Made by a program: the position numbers and the translations under genes. From positions 62,001 to 126,000 of the forward strand of contig NZ_LMCF01000026.1 in assembly GCF_001623075.1 (NCBI RefSeq): a DNA stretch of 64,000 nucleotides. The letters are read 5' to 3'. Shown piece by piece: positions 56,784 to 64,000 of this stretch. The first letter of the stretch is position 1; the number at the start of each line of letters is the position of its first letter. Below the pieces are notes generated by a model that saw only the letters and a program-made list of their open reading frames with translations, searched no databases and was not told where the DNA came from. The stretch comes from Pseudovibrio sp. Ad37 (GTDB taxonomy: Bacteria > Pseudomonadota > Alphaproteobacteria > Rhizobiales > Stappiaceae).

Positions 56784-57233
56784 ATGACACAACTGCGCCG
56801 CTCTCTCTGGTTCTATCTCAGCTCGTTCATCGTGATCTATACGATGGTGCAGGTGGCTGTAACTGTGCTGGTCTATCACTATGGCATCAAAGAAGCGGGC
56901 AATCTGTTCATTGAGCTCGGTTTGCCTGTGGTTTTGGTCAGCCTGATCTTTGTGCGCCGCGAACATAAAGCACCAACCGGCTCTGTGTACTGGGGCCTGT
57001 TTGTCGGCTCTCTCTCCGTCAGCATACCCATTTCCATGATGGTGCGCAGCTATCTGCTGTCCGGCAGCGATTATGCTGGTGCGCTCAGCCCGGTCCCGTC
57101 CTTTGCGGGAGATGAGATGGGGCTCTTCTTCATCATTGACCTGGTGGTCCGCGCACTTGCGTTTGGCATCGGTTACGGGTTTTTCGCCCGTCTGCTGTGT
57201 GATGCGCAAAATCGCTCGAAAGAGCCGAAGTAA
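56784..57233 (+). CDS. Four-helix membrane protein of unknown function (possibly ABZJ_00895 family)
   Basis: A 149-residue protein with four predicted transmembrane segments (near residues 10-32, 40-57, 66-88 and 110-137). An acidic SFAGDEMG segment precedes the last helix. Size and layout recall the ABZJ_00895-type membrane proteins, but this is a weak resemblance. It follows the double GNAT gene by 12 bases. Confidence 0.65.
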   Translation: MTQLRRSLWFYLSSFIVIYTMVQVAVTVLVYHYGIKEAGNLFIELGLPVVLVSLIFVRREHKAPTGSVYWGLFVGSLSVSIPISMMVRSYLLSGSDYAGALSPVPSFAGDEMGLFFIIDLVVRALAFGIGYGFFARLLCDAQNRSKEPK

Positions 57234-57448
57234 CTCTCCTGAACCACACAAATCCTGATAATCAGTGGCTGGCGGAACCATCCTTCGGCCTGCTTTGCTG
57301 TCTGCATCCACTGCGTGTTCCCGAAAAAGAACCCGCGGTCGTTGGAGGCAGAACAGGTCTAGGAAAAGCCTGAAGCTGCCTGGTGATCCTGACGTTAAGA
57401 GACGCTGCACTATGAGAATTTTTGCATAAATACCATTTGCTTTGCACT

Positions 57449-57479
57449 TGCTAACACGAGTTAGCAGGTGTAGTTAGCA
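57449..57479. promoter_or_regulatory. LacI-type operator upstream of the FGGY kinase
   Basis: TGCTAAC-ACGA-GTTAGCA (57449-57466) is a perfect 7-bp inverted repeat, followed by a third half-site GTTAGCA at 57473-57479. It sits about 55 bases before the kinase start, where the LacI protein encoded downstream would be expected to bind. Confidence 0.65.
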
Positions 57480-57519
57480 GGAGAGAAGAACAATCGCGAG
57501 TCGAAAGGGGAGGCCGCGT

Positions 57520-59109
57520 ATGAAACAGACATGTTACGCTGGCATTGATGTCGGTTCTGCAAGTGCACGTGTAGGACTGTTCAATGAAAATGGAGAGCGA
57601 CTGGCCTTCGCAGTCCGGCCCATCAAGCAGTTCCATGGACGTACAAACTTCGTAGAACAGTCCTCCACAGACATCTGGCAGCAGATTTGCGCGGCTATGA
57701 AAGAGGCGATGGCCAAGGCAAACGTGTCCGCAGACGAGATCCGCTCGTTGGGCGTGGACGCCACCTGTTCGCTTGTGGCCGTAGCGCAGGGGGGCAAACC
57801 TGTCTCCGTCGCTGAAAATGGTGATACTGATCAGGACATCATCATGTGGATGGATCATCGGGCTGCCGAGGAAACGGCGCTGATCAACGCCACGGGCGAT
57901 GAGGCACTCAAGTATGTGGGCGGTGAAGTCTCCATTGAGATGGAACTGCCGAAAATCCTTTGGCTCAAGACCCATTATCCAGATCGTTACACCAACACAG
58001 TCCGCTTCTTTGATCTGGCTGACTATCTGGTCTGGAGAGCAACGGGGGCGGATGCCGCTAGCACCTGTACGTTGACCTGCAAGTGGAACTATCTGGCACA
58101 TGAAGGCCGCTTTGCGGAGGATATGCTGCAAGCCGTTGGCCTGCATGATTTGCCGGAAAAAGTACCGGAGAAAGTACTGGATCTGGGGCAAGCCGCAGGC
58201 GGTCTGTCAGAGCAAGCTGCAAAGGATCTCGGCCTCAATGCAGGAACACCGGTTGCTGCTGGCATCATTGATGCGCACGCAGGCGGTCTGGCGCTTATTG
58301 GGGCTGAACCGGACGGCGGTCTTGCCATCATCAGCGGCACTTCAAACTGCCACATGATCGTCAACGAGAAACCAGTCATGGTGCCGGGCGTCTGGGGGCC
58401 GTACTGGGGTGCCATGCTGCCGGGGTATTGGTTGGGCGAGGGCGGGCAGAGCGCAGCTGGCTCTTTGGTGGAATGGACCATCCGGCAATCTGACGCCTAT
58501 GACGAGCTCAAAGCCGAAGCTGCCAAACAAGGCATGCACGAGATCGCACTCCTCAACAACTGGGTGCTGGATCTGGAGGCGCGGGAAGCGAACCCGACCC
58601 GCGGCCTTCATGTCCTTTCTGACCATCACGGCAACCGCTCGCCGCGTGCCAATCCGCATGCAAAGGGCGTTGTCTCCGGCCTGACGCTGGAAACGGGCCG
58701 GGATGCACTGGCCCGCCTTTATCTGGCAACACTGCAATCCATCGCTTATGGCACGCGGCATATCATCGAGGAAATGACGAAGGCCGGACACAGCATCACC
58801 AAGCTGTTCATGTGCGGCGGAGCCACCAAAAATCCGCTCTGGCTCAGAGAATATGCCGACATCACGGGCCGTGAAATTCAGCTGGCGGAAGAAGAAGATG
58901 CCGTCACGCTGGGCGCTGCCATTCTGGGTGCGGTGGCCTGCGGAGACTTCAAAGACATTCCATCAGCCAGCGCAAAGCTGGTGCGTGTTGGTGGTCTCAT
59001 CAAGCCGGTGCGCAGCACCGCGGAGTTCCACACTGCCAAATATCAGGTCTACCTCAATCTTTACGACAACCATCAGCACCACAAGGCGCTCATGGAAAAA
59101 GCCATTTAA
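57520..59109 (+). CDS. FGGY-family carbohydrate kinase, D-ribulokinase-like
   Basis: A 529-residue sugar kinase. The N-terminal phosphate motif is GIDVGSASARVGLF; TCSLV at residues 82-86 is the signature noted for D-ribulokinases (human FGGY, yeast YDR109C). The ATP-site SGTSNCHM and FMCGGATKNPLWLREYADITG segments are intact. A GGGGAGG site precedes the ATG. Together with the isomerase-like partner it suggests phosphorylation of a ketose or related polyol; the exact sugar is unknown. Confidence 0.88.
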   Translation: MKQTCYAGIDVGSASARVGLFNENGERLAFAVRPIKQFHGRTNFVEQSSTDIWQQICAAMKEAMAKANVSADEIRSLGVDATCSLVAVAQGGKPVSVAENGDTDQDIIMWMDHRAAEETALINATGDEALKYVGGEVSIEMELPKILWLKTHYPDRYTNTVRFFDLADYLVWRATGADAASTCTLTCKWNYLAHEGRFAEDMLQAVGLHDLPEKVPEKVLDLGQAAGGLSEQAAKDLGLNAGTPVAAGIIDAHAGGLALIGAEPDGGLAIISGTSNCHMIVNEKPVMVPGVWGPYWGAMLPGYWLGEGGQSAAGSLVEWTIRQSDAYDELKAEAAKQGMHEIALLNNWVLDLEAREANPTRGLHVLSDHHGNRSPRANPHAKGVVSGLTLETGRDALARLYLATLQSIAYGTRHIIEEMTKAGHSITKLFMCGGATKNPLWLREYADITGREIQLAEEEDAVTLGAAILGAVACGDFKDIPSASAKLVRVGGLIKPVRSTAEFHTAKYQVYLNLYDNHQHHKALMEKAI

Positions 59110-59138
59110 ATATCAAAACAAGTTCAGGAGGACACCAC

Positions 59139-60779
59139 GTGCTCAACCTGCCACAGGCCCCAGCGCCTATCTGTGTAGCGGACAAGGAAATCCTTGTTGT
59201 CACCAATGCCGACCTTCGTGAAAGCGCCAACGTCGCTTGTTGGCCAACCTTTGAGGATTACGCGCAGCGGTTGGAAACTGCGCTGACCGCACAAGGCTTC
59301 AAGATGAAGCGTGCCCATGAGTCTGATGCAGCGCGCGGTCACGGCTTTATTTCTTCGCAAAAAGAAGGCTCGGAGCTGTTTGCGCGGATTGATCCGGAAG
59401 CCCCGCTCATCGTGTTGCTCACTGCATGGCAGTACTCACACCACATCGCGCCATCGCTTGCAAAGCACAAAGGACCAATTCTGCTGCTTGCCAACTTTGA
59501 TGGCACATGGCCCGGTCTCGTCGGCATGCTCTGTATGGCAGGGTCTTTGACAAGCCTTGGCGTAGACTACTCCCGTTTGTGGTCCCAGTCGTTTGAGGAC
59601 GAGTTCTTCAACTCAAGCCTCGCTTCATGGCTGAAGGACGGCAAACTCAGCCATGGCACCTCCTATCTGCAAGATGTCTCCGTAAACCATGCGGTTTTGC
59701 AAACCCCAGCTGGTCAGGCGGGGCAACAGGTAGGCGAGTACATCCTCAAGAACAAAGCCATCCTTGGTCTGTTCGATACCTTCTGCATGGGCATGATGAA
59801 CGGCTACTTCCCGGTCAAAGCTCTCACAGATATCGGCATGCCGCTGGAAAGCCTCTCTCAATCTGCGCTTCTGGTAGAAATGGAGAAAGTGCCTAAGTCA
59901 CTGCGTGAGGAATGTCTGAAGTTCTACGAGGACCGGGGCATGACCTTCCAGTTCGGCAGCGATGATGCAACTGAGCTGACCCGCGAGCAGGTGCTGGAAC
60001 AATGCGCCATGATGATCGCCATGGCCCGCTTCACCACACGCTTTGGCCTCTCTGCCGTTGGTGTGCAGTATCAGCAAGGCCTGAAAGACAGCTGCGCAGC
60101 CTCAGACTTCGCCGAGGGGGCAATCGGCTCGACAGTGCGCTTCCCGATTCCGGACGAAGACGGGTCCATCATCTGGGAAGGCAAACCAATCCCATGCATC
60201 AACGAGGTGGACATGGGCACTGCCATTCCGCAAACCATGATGTGGCGCCTGCTGGATGCCATGGGCCTGCCAGCAGAAACCACGCTACATGATGTGCGCT
60301 GGGGCAGTGAGTATGAAGGCACCTTCTATTGGGACTTCGAAATCTCCGGCTCCGTTCCCTTTGAGCACCTCAAAGGTGGCGTTGCAGGCGCGACAGGTTA
60401 TCGCCAGCCAGCCATGTACTTCCCGAAAGGCGGTTCCAGCATTGCAGGCCAGTGTAAGGCAGGAGCATTCTTCTGGGCGCGGGCGCATTATGAGGGCACA
60501 CAGGTCATCATGCACATCGGCACAGGCCATGCGGTTGAATTGCCGGAAGACGAGTTCGAGCGTCGCCGCAAAGCCACCACCTATGAGTGGCCATTGATGA
60601 ACTGCACGCTCGATGGTGTTGGCCGTGACGACCTGATGGCAGGGCACCAGTCCAACCACATCACGGTGGCCTATGTGCCGGAAGACAAGCTGCGCGATGT
60701 GCTGCAGGCATTCGTGGCACAGGCACTTACACAGGGCATAAATGTCAAAATCGCAGGCTCTGCGAAGGACATGCTTTGA
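59139..60779 (+). CDS. L-fucose isomerase-like protein
   Basis: A 546-residue protein resembling the fucose/arabinose isomerase superfamily. The N-terminal Rossmann-like part has WPTFEDYAQRLETALTAQGF and LLTAWQYSHHIAPS; the central FDTFCMGMMNGYFPVKALTDIGMP and C-terminal segments resemble the metal domain. It starts at GTG after GGAGG and follows the kinase by 29 bases, so it likely makes the kinase substrate. Substrate and metal ligands were not verified. Confidence 0.8.
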   Translation: MLNLPQAPAPICVADKEILVVTNADLRESANVACWPTFEDYAQRLETALTAQGFKMKRAHESDAARGHGFISSQKEGSELFARIDPEAPLIVLLTAWQYSHHIAPSLAKHKGPILLLANFDGTWPGLVGMLCMAGSLTSLGVDYSRLWSQSFEDEFFNSSLASWLKDGKLSHGTSYLQDVSVNHAVLQTPAGQAGQQVGEYILKNKAILGLFDTFCMGMMNGYFPVKALTDIGMPLESLSQSALLVEMEKVPKSLREECLKFYEDRGMTFQFGSDDATELTREQVLEQCAMMIAMARFTTRFGLSAVGVQYQQGLKDSCAASDFAEGAIGSTVRFPIPDEDGSIIWEGKPIPCINEVDMGTAIPQTMMWRLLDAMGLPAETTLHDVRWGSEYEGTFYWDFEISGSVPFEHLKGGVAGATGYRQPAMYFPKGGSSIAGQCKAGAFFWARAHYEGTQVIMHIGTGHAVELPEDEFERRRKATTYEWPLMNCTLDGVGRDDLMAGHQSNHITVAYVPEDKLRDVLQAFVAQALTQGINVKIAGSAKDML

Positions 60780-60791
60780 GGCTTTGAAAAT

Positions 60792-60821
60792 GAGTTTGAG
60801 CATCGCGTGGTGCTCAAACTC
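60792..60821. terminator. Strong hairpin after the isomerase gene
   Basis: A perfect 11-bp inverted repeat (GAGTTTGAGCA / TGCTCAAACTC) around an 8-base loop, 12 bases after the isomerase stop. It has no T-run, so it is either a weak terminator or an mRNA 3'-protecting stem. Confidence 0.55.
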
Positions 60822-61044
60822 ACGCAAATGCCGCGGGATATCCACGGACACCAGCCCGCACCTGCCATATTCTACTTGGCAATTTGAGGAAGGCTGACTA
60901 CCACTCGACATTCAAGCGTATTTGTGAGGCATGCTGAATGCACTTCGCAAAAGGATATACGCCGGAGCAATGGGTTAGAGCGTACTCTGCGACCGCAAGC
61001 AAGCGAGGAGGGGCTCTGAAGAAATCAGGGCGAGAAACGACGCA

Positions 61045-62040
61045 ATGGCCAAAAAGCCGGATGAAATTGCAAAGGCGCTCGGCGTCTCCATCACCACAGT
61101 GCGACTGGTGCTGGGCGGCAAGGCAGAAAAGTACCGCATCAGCAAAGCCACCCAGGCCCGCATTCGTGAATATGTGGAAGAGCATGGCGTTAAGTTCGAC
61201 CTGACCGCCCGCAGCCTCAAGCTCAAACGCACCAACACCTTTGGCCTGATCATCCCGCGCCTTGCCAATCCATTCTTCGCCAAACTCTCTGAAGAGCTGG
61301 AACATCGGTGCCGTGAAACCGGCTATCAGCTCATCATCAGTTGCTCCAACTCAGATGAGGAGACGGAGAAGGAGCTGGCAAACGGTCTTGTTCAGCGCAA
61401 TGTGGATGGCCTGTTTGTGGTCTCATCCACCTCTGGCAGCCAGCAACATCTGGGCAACACCATCACCAAGCCAATGGTGTTTCTGGATCGCGACTACGGC
61501 AACACCGACGCCCCCGTCATCACCTCAAGCAACTTCGAGGGTGCAAAAGATCTGACTGCAGCCATTGCAAAGGCCGCGGGGAATGAACCGGTCTACTTCC
61601 TGATCGGCGGCAGCAATCAACCCACAATCATCGAGCGTGCACGCGGATATCTGGATGTTATGCCAGAAAAGGCAGGCGATGACTGGACACTCCAGTCGGC
61701 GCGCAACCGCACACAAGATGGCGAGCAGATGATGCAGACCCTTTGGGACAAGCTCGGCACTGCCCCACAAAACCTGATGGCCTCCTCTTTGCCTGTTTTG
61801 GAGGGAGCTTTAGCAGTCTTGCGCGAGAGGCTCGGGCATATCCCGACTCAGCTACGCCTTGCCACCTTTGATGATGACAAGATGCTGTCCTTCCTGCCTA
61901 ATGAGATCTGGTCAATCAAGCAGCAGGAGCCTGAATGGGCAGAAGCTGCGCTGCAGGCCATGACCCAGACCATGAGCAGTGAGCAGCCACACAGCAAAAC
62001 CATTGCGACCCGCCTGATCCACCGGCCCAAAGATCAGTAA
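61045..62040 (+). CDS. LacI-family transcriptional regulator
   Basis: A 331-residue LacI regulator. The helix-turn-helix is KPDEIAKALGVSITTVRLVLGGKAEKYRISKATQARI, followed by the hinge FDLTARSLKLKRTNTFGLIIPRLANPFFAKL and a periplasmic-binding-protein-like sugar domain. It follows the kinase/isomerase pair and probably represses them through the palindrome at 57449. The inducer would be a sugar related to the kinase substrate. Confidence 0.92.
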   Translation: MAKKPDEIAKALGVSITTVRLVLGGKAEKYRISKATQARIREYVEEHGVKFDLTARSLKLKRTNTFGLIIPRLANPFFAKLSEELEHRCRETGYQLIISCSNSDEETEKELANGLVQRNVDGLFVVSSTSGSQQHLGNTITKPMVFLDRDYGNTDAPVITSSNFEGAKDLTAAIAKAAGNEPVYFLIGGSNQPTIIERARGYLDVMPEKAGDDWTLQSARNRTQDGEQMMQTLWDKLGTAPQNLMASSLPVLEGALAVLRERLGHIPTQLRLATFDDDKMLSFLPNEIWSIKQQEPEWAEAALQAMTQTMSSEQPHSKTIATRLIHRPKDQ

Positions 62041-62309
62041 TCCGTCACTATTTGTGGCGGAAATACGGCGGAGAATTATACCTCTGAAAACCATAGGATC
62101 GGAAGAAGGTGCTCATTCCGCTGCGTAACCGTTATATTCCTTAGGTATGTAGAGCAGGCAAATGCGTTAGTCTGCCTGCGGCTATGGTACTCTTTGGAGA
62201 CGAACTCGGGCTTATCCCTGAAATGCACACCGGATTTCGACAGATGGATATGCGCGAAAACAAATAGTTAGAGCATTGCCGGATGCCCTGACCAGCTGGG
62301 AGCATGTAG

Positions 62310-62771
62310 ATGGATACTATTGGGCCAATCCAAAATCGCATAAGTCGTTTCTTTATTGATGTCGATGACCGAAATTGGGCGTCTGTCGAAGCTGCGATGA
62401 CCGGCCTTGTTCATCTGGATTATTCCTCCTTCGGGGCAGGGGAACCCGTTGATCTGACACCGGAAGCGATCACGACCGCATGGAAAGAGCTGCTGCCCGG
62501 TTTTGATCAGACCCATCATCAGATCGGTAACGCACTTGTTGAATCCAAAGAGCAAAAAGCCACTGTCAAAGTCCATGCCACCGCCACCCACTTTATTGAT
62601 GGAGCAGAAGGCGGCGATATATGGGTGGTCTATGGCACCTACAACATCGCGCTGGTGCATGAAGGTGGGGAATGGAAAATCAGCAGCATCCAGTTCAACT
62701 TCAAGTTCCAGGATGGCAACATGGATCTGCCAGTGATCGCGCAGGCCCGCGCGGATGAAAAAGCCGAGTAA
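62310..62771 (+). CDS. SnoaL/NTF2-like protein
   Basis: A 153-residue alpha+beta protein with the cone-shaped NTF2 pattern: an N-terminal helix ISRFFIDVDDRNW, then VHLDYSSFGAG, HHQIGNALVES, KVHATATHFI and a C-terminal GEWKISSIQFNFKFQDG strand pair. SnoaL-like proteins are often small isomerases, hydrolases or ligand carriers. Function is not known. Confidence 0.8.
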   Translation: MDTIGPIQNRISRFFIDVDDRNWASVEAAMTGLVHLDYSSFGAGEPVDLTPEAITTAWKELLPGFDQTHHQIGNALVESKEQKATVKVHATATHFIDGAEGGDIWVVYGTYNIALVHEGGEWKISSIQFNFKFQDGNMDLPVIAQARADEKAE

Positions 62772-62864
62772 CCAGCAATAGCATTTTTAGTCTGGGCGAT
62801 TGCCCGCAGGCCGCATATAACAGCAGGTGTGATACTGCCGTAACTGGCGTGATAGGACCTGCTT

Positions 62865-63650
62865 ATGCTGCTGAACTTGCTTTCCAAATGCACCTTAGGG
62901 GCGGCTCTCCTCATCGCGCTGGGCGCAGCCGCAACAAATGCACAGGATAAGCCCGGCAAATCCGAAAAATTCTTTCCCGGTATCATTGGAGAGGACAATC
63001 GCGAAATCATCGACAGCTGGGATAAACCGTGGAACGCCATTGGCCGGGTGAATGTTGCCGGGTTCCGTTCCCGTTCAATGTGCTCCGGTACGCTGATCTC
63101 GGATCGAATGGTCATCACCGCAGCTCATTGCCTGTACAACGCCCGTACCGGCAAAGCGCACGTTCCCTCCAAAATCAACTTCGTGGCCGGGGTGCGTCGG
63201 GATAAGTTTATCGCCCACACCACAGCCGCCTGCACCTACTTGCTGGATGGCTACACCTTCACCTCCCGCCCGACTTTGAAGCATGCCGCAACCGATGTAG
63301 GCGTAATCATACTCTCAAAACCGCTGGACGTGCCGCCGATGTCGGTGATCAGCAATTCGCCGGAAGTCACCCAAAACCTCGACCTCACCAGCGCCGGATA
63401 TGCTCGGGATCGTCCGTTCCTGCTGGCCGCCGATAAAAACTGCAAGCTGCTGAAAGACCGTGGCAACCTCTGGCTCACCAGTTGCGACACCAACTACGGC
63501 GGCTCCGGCGGTCCGGTGATGGTGGACGAAGGCGGAGAACTCAAACTCACCGCCATCATGGTCGCCTCCGCCCAAAACAAATTCTCCATCGCAGTGCCAA
63601 AGAATACCTGGGCGCACCTTCTCGAGAAAACCACCTGCGAAGGTAAATAA
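62865..63650 (+). CDS. Secreted trypsin-like serine protease
   Basis: A 261-residue S1-family protease with a Sec signal peptide (about residues 1-26, ATNA|Q). The catalytic triad is complete: H88 in TAAHC, D144 in ATDVGVI and S214 in NYGGSGGP, where a glycine replaces the usual aspartate before the serine. Four or more cysteines suggest disulfides, consistent with export. It precedes a second secreted protein gene at the window edge. Confidence 0.9.
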   Translation: MLLNLLSKCTLGAALLIALGAAATNAQDKPGKSEKFFPGIIGEDNREIIDSWDKPWNAIGRVNVAGFRSRSMCSGTLISDRMVITAAHCLYNARTGKAHVPSKINFVAGVRRDKFIAHTTAACTYLLDGYTFTSRPTLKHAATDVGVIILSKPLDVPPMSVISNSPEVTQNLDLTSAGYARDRPFLLAADKNCKLLKDRGNLWLTSCDTNYGGSGGPVMVDEGGELKLTAIMVASAQNKFSIAVPKNTWAHLLEKTTCEGK

Positions 63651-63750
63651 GCTTAAGCCTGCCTTTACCTTAAGCCCAACACAGCCTCACACACACCGAT
63701 CCAGCCCGTCCTGTCTCTTGTTGCCAACGAAAACAACAAGGGACAAACCC

Positions 63751-64000
63751 ATGAGATTTCTGAGTATCCTTGCAGCAATTGCTGCTTTCCTATCGATTTC
63801 GGTTGAGGCAAATGCTGCCCTTCAACAATGCCGAACCATTGACAGCGTTATTGCTTCATCTGAGCTGGACACAAATCGAGACCAAGGCGGACATATCGCA
63901 AAGCATGTGATCAACGAAGGCATTTTCAGCAGTGATGCAGATGCACAAGCAAAGCAAACAGACACATTTTTCCTGGATGAAGATCAGTATGAAAGCGTAG
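63751..64000 (+). CDS. Secreted protein with RNase-A-like (CdiA-CT type) motif, cut off by window edge
   Basis: 83 codons are visible and the frame is open at the right edge. The ATG at 63751 has an AAGGGA site. A Sec signal peptide (about residues 1-22, EANA|A) is followed by QGGHIAKHV (residues 45-53) and later TDTFFLDEDQYESV. This GGH..KHV...TF pattern resembles the start of bacterial RNase-A-like toxin domains of CdiA tips. The fragment is too short to be sure; it may be another exported protein. Confidence 0.6.
   Translation, partial: MRFLSILAAIAAFLSISVEANAALQQCRTIDSVIASSELDTNRDQGGHIAKHVINEGIFSSDADAQAKQTDTFFLDEDQYESV

Overview
The window comes from an alphaproteobacterium, most like a marine member of the Stappiaceae such as Pseudovibrio; this is inferred from gene content and family resemblance, not from a search. 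Supporting signs are a C4-type 5-aminolevulinate synthase beside ccoGHIS, the block murA-DUF2948-hisD-UPF0262-LMW phosphatase-infA-maf-yacG that is typical of Hyphomicrobiales and Rhodobacterales, an iolRCDEB gene order with a rhizobial-type IolR site, a RirA-type iron operator, and a rhizobial-type intergenic palindrome. Base composition looks balanced rather than GC-rich. No phage, insertion sequence or CRISPR array was seen.

Layout. 1-4.6 kb: end of a cbb3 oxidase assembly operon (ccoG, cut by the window edge, then ccoH, ccoI, ccoS), converging on hemA. 6.2-7.7 kb: a stand-alone receiver protein, a 60-residue protein and two identical tRNA-Thr genes. 7.9-14.8 kb: the conserved housekeeping block, interrupted before yacG by a small monooxygenase-like gene. 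15.1-16.7 kb: a secreted 5'-nucleotidase. 16.9-21.6 kb: paaX and the phenylacetyl-CoA epoxidase operon paaABCDE. 21.7-28.2 kb: an accessory stretch with a PACE efflux pump and divergent MarR regulator, a large tandem protein kinase, a GNAT enzyme, an orphan DnaB-like ATPase, a glutathione transferase and a sugar O-acetyltransferase. 28.5-33.7 kb: the second paa block, paaG-paaI-paaK-tetR, divergent from paaN. 33.8-45.9 kb: inositol catabolism, with iolR-C-D-E-B-G on the minus strand and a sugar ABC transporter plus a second inositol-type dehydrogenase on the plus strand. A tRNA-Phe follows. 46.7-50.5 kb: a ferric-siderophore ABC importer behind an iron operator. 50.6-57.2 kb: an MFS transporter, a three-gene lipid A/aminosugar-type operon (GT39, GT2, ChbG/NaxD-like deacetylase), a double GNAT protein and a membrane protein. 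57.5-62.0 kb: a sugar module of D-ribulokinase-type kinase, fucose-isomerase-like protein and LacI regulator. 62.3-64 kb: a SnoaL-like protein, a secreted trypsin-like protease, and the start of a secreted protein with an RNase-like motif.

How the genes work together. Two paa blocks supply activation (PaaK), epoxidation (PaaABCE with PaaD), isomerisation (PaaG), thioester rescue (PaaI) and ring-opening aldehyde oxidation (PaaN); paaF, paaH, paaJ and paaZ are not in the window. The iol block covers inositol uptake and oxidation through to the IolC/DUF2090 step, but iolA is not in the window. The regulators lie next to recognisable palindromic sites: IolR at 41469, a TetR site at 31833, a LacI site at 57449 and an iron site at 50518.

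The items most worth a second look are the three-gene lipid-linked aminosugar operon (52.4-55.7 kb), the internally duplicated two-kinase protein (22.8-25.2 kb), the composite palindromic element in the paaG/paaN promoter region, and the truncated secreted RNase-like gene at the right edge.
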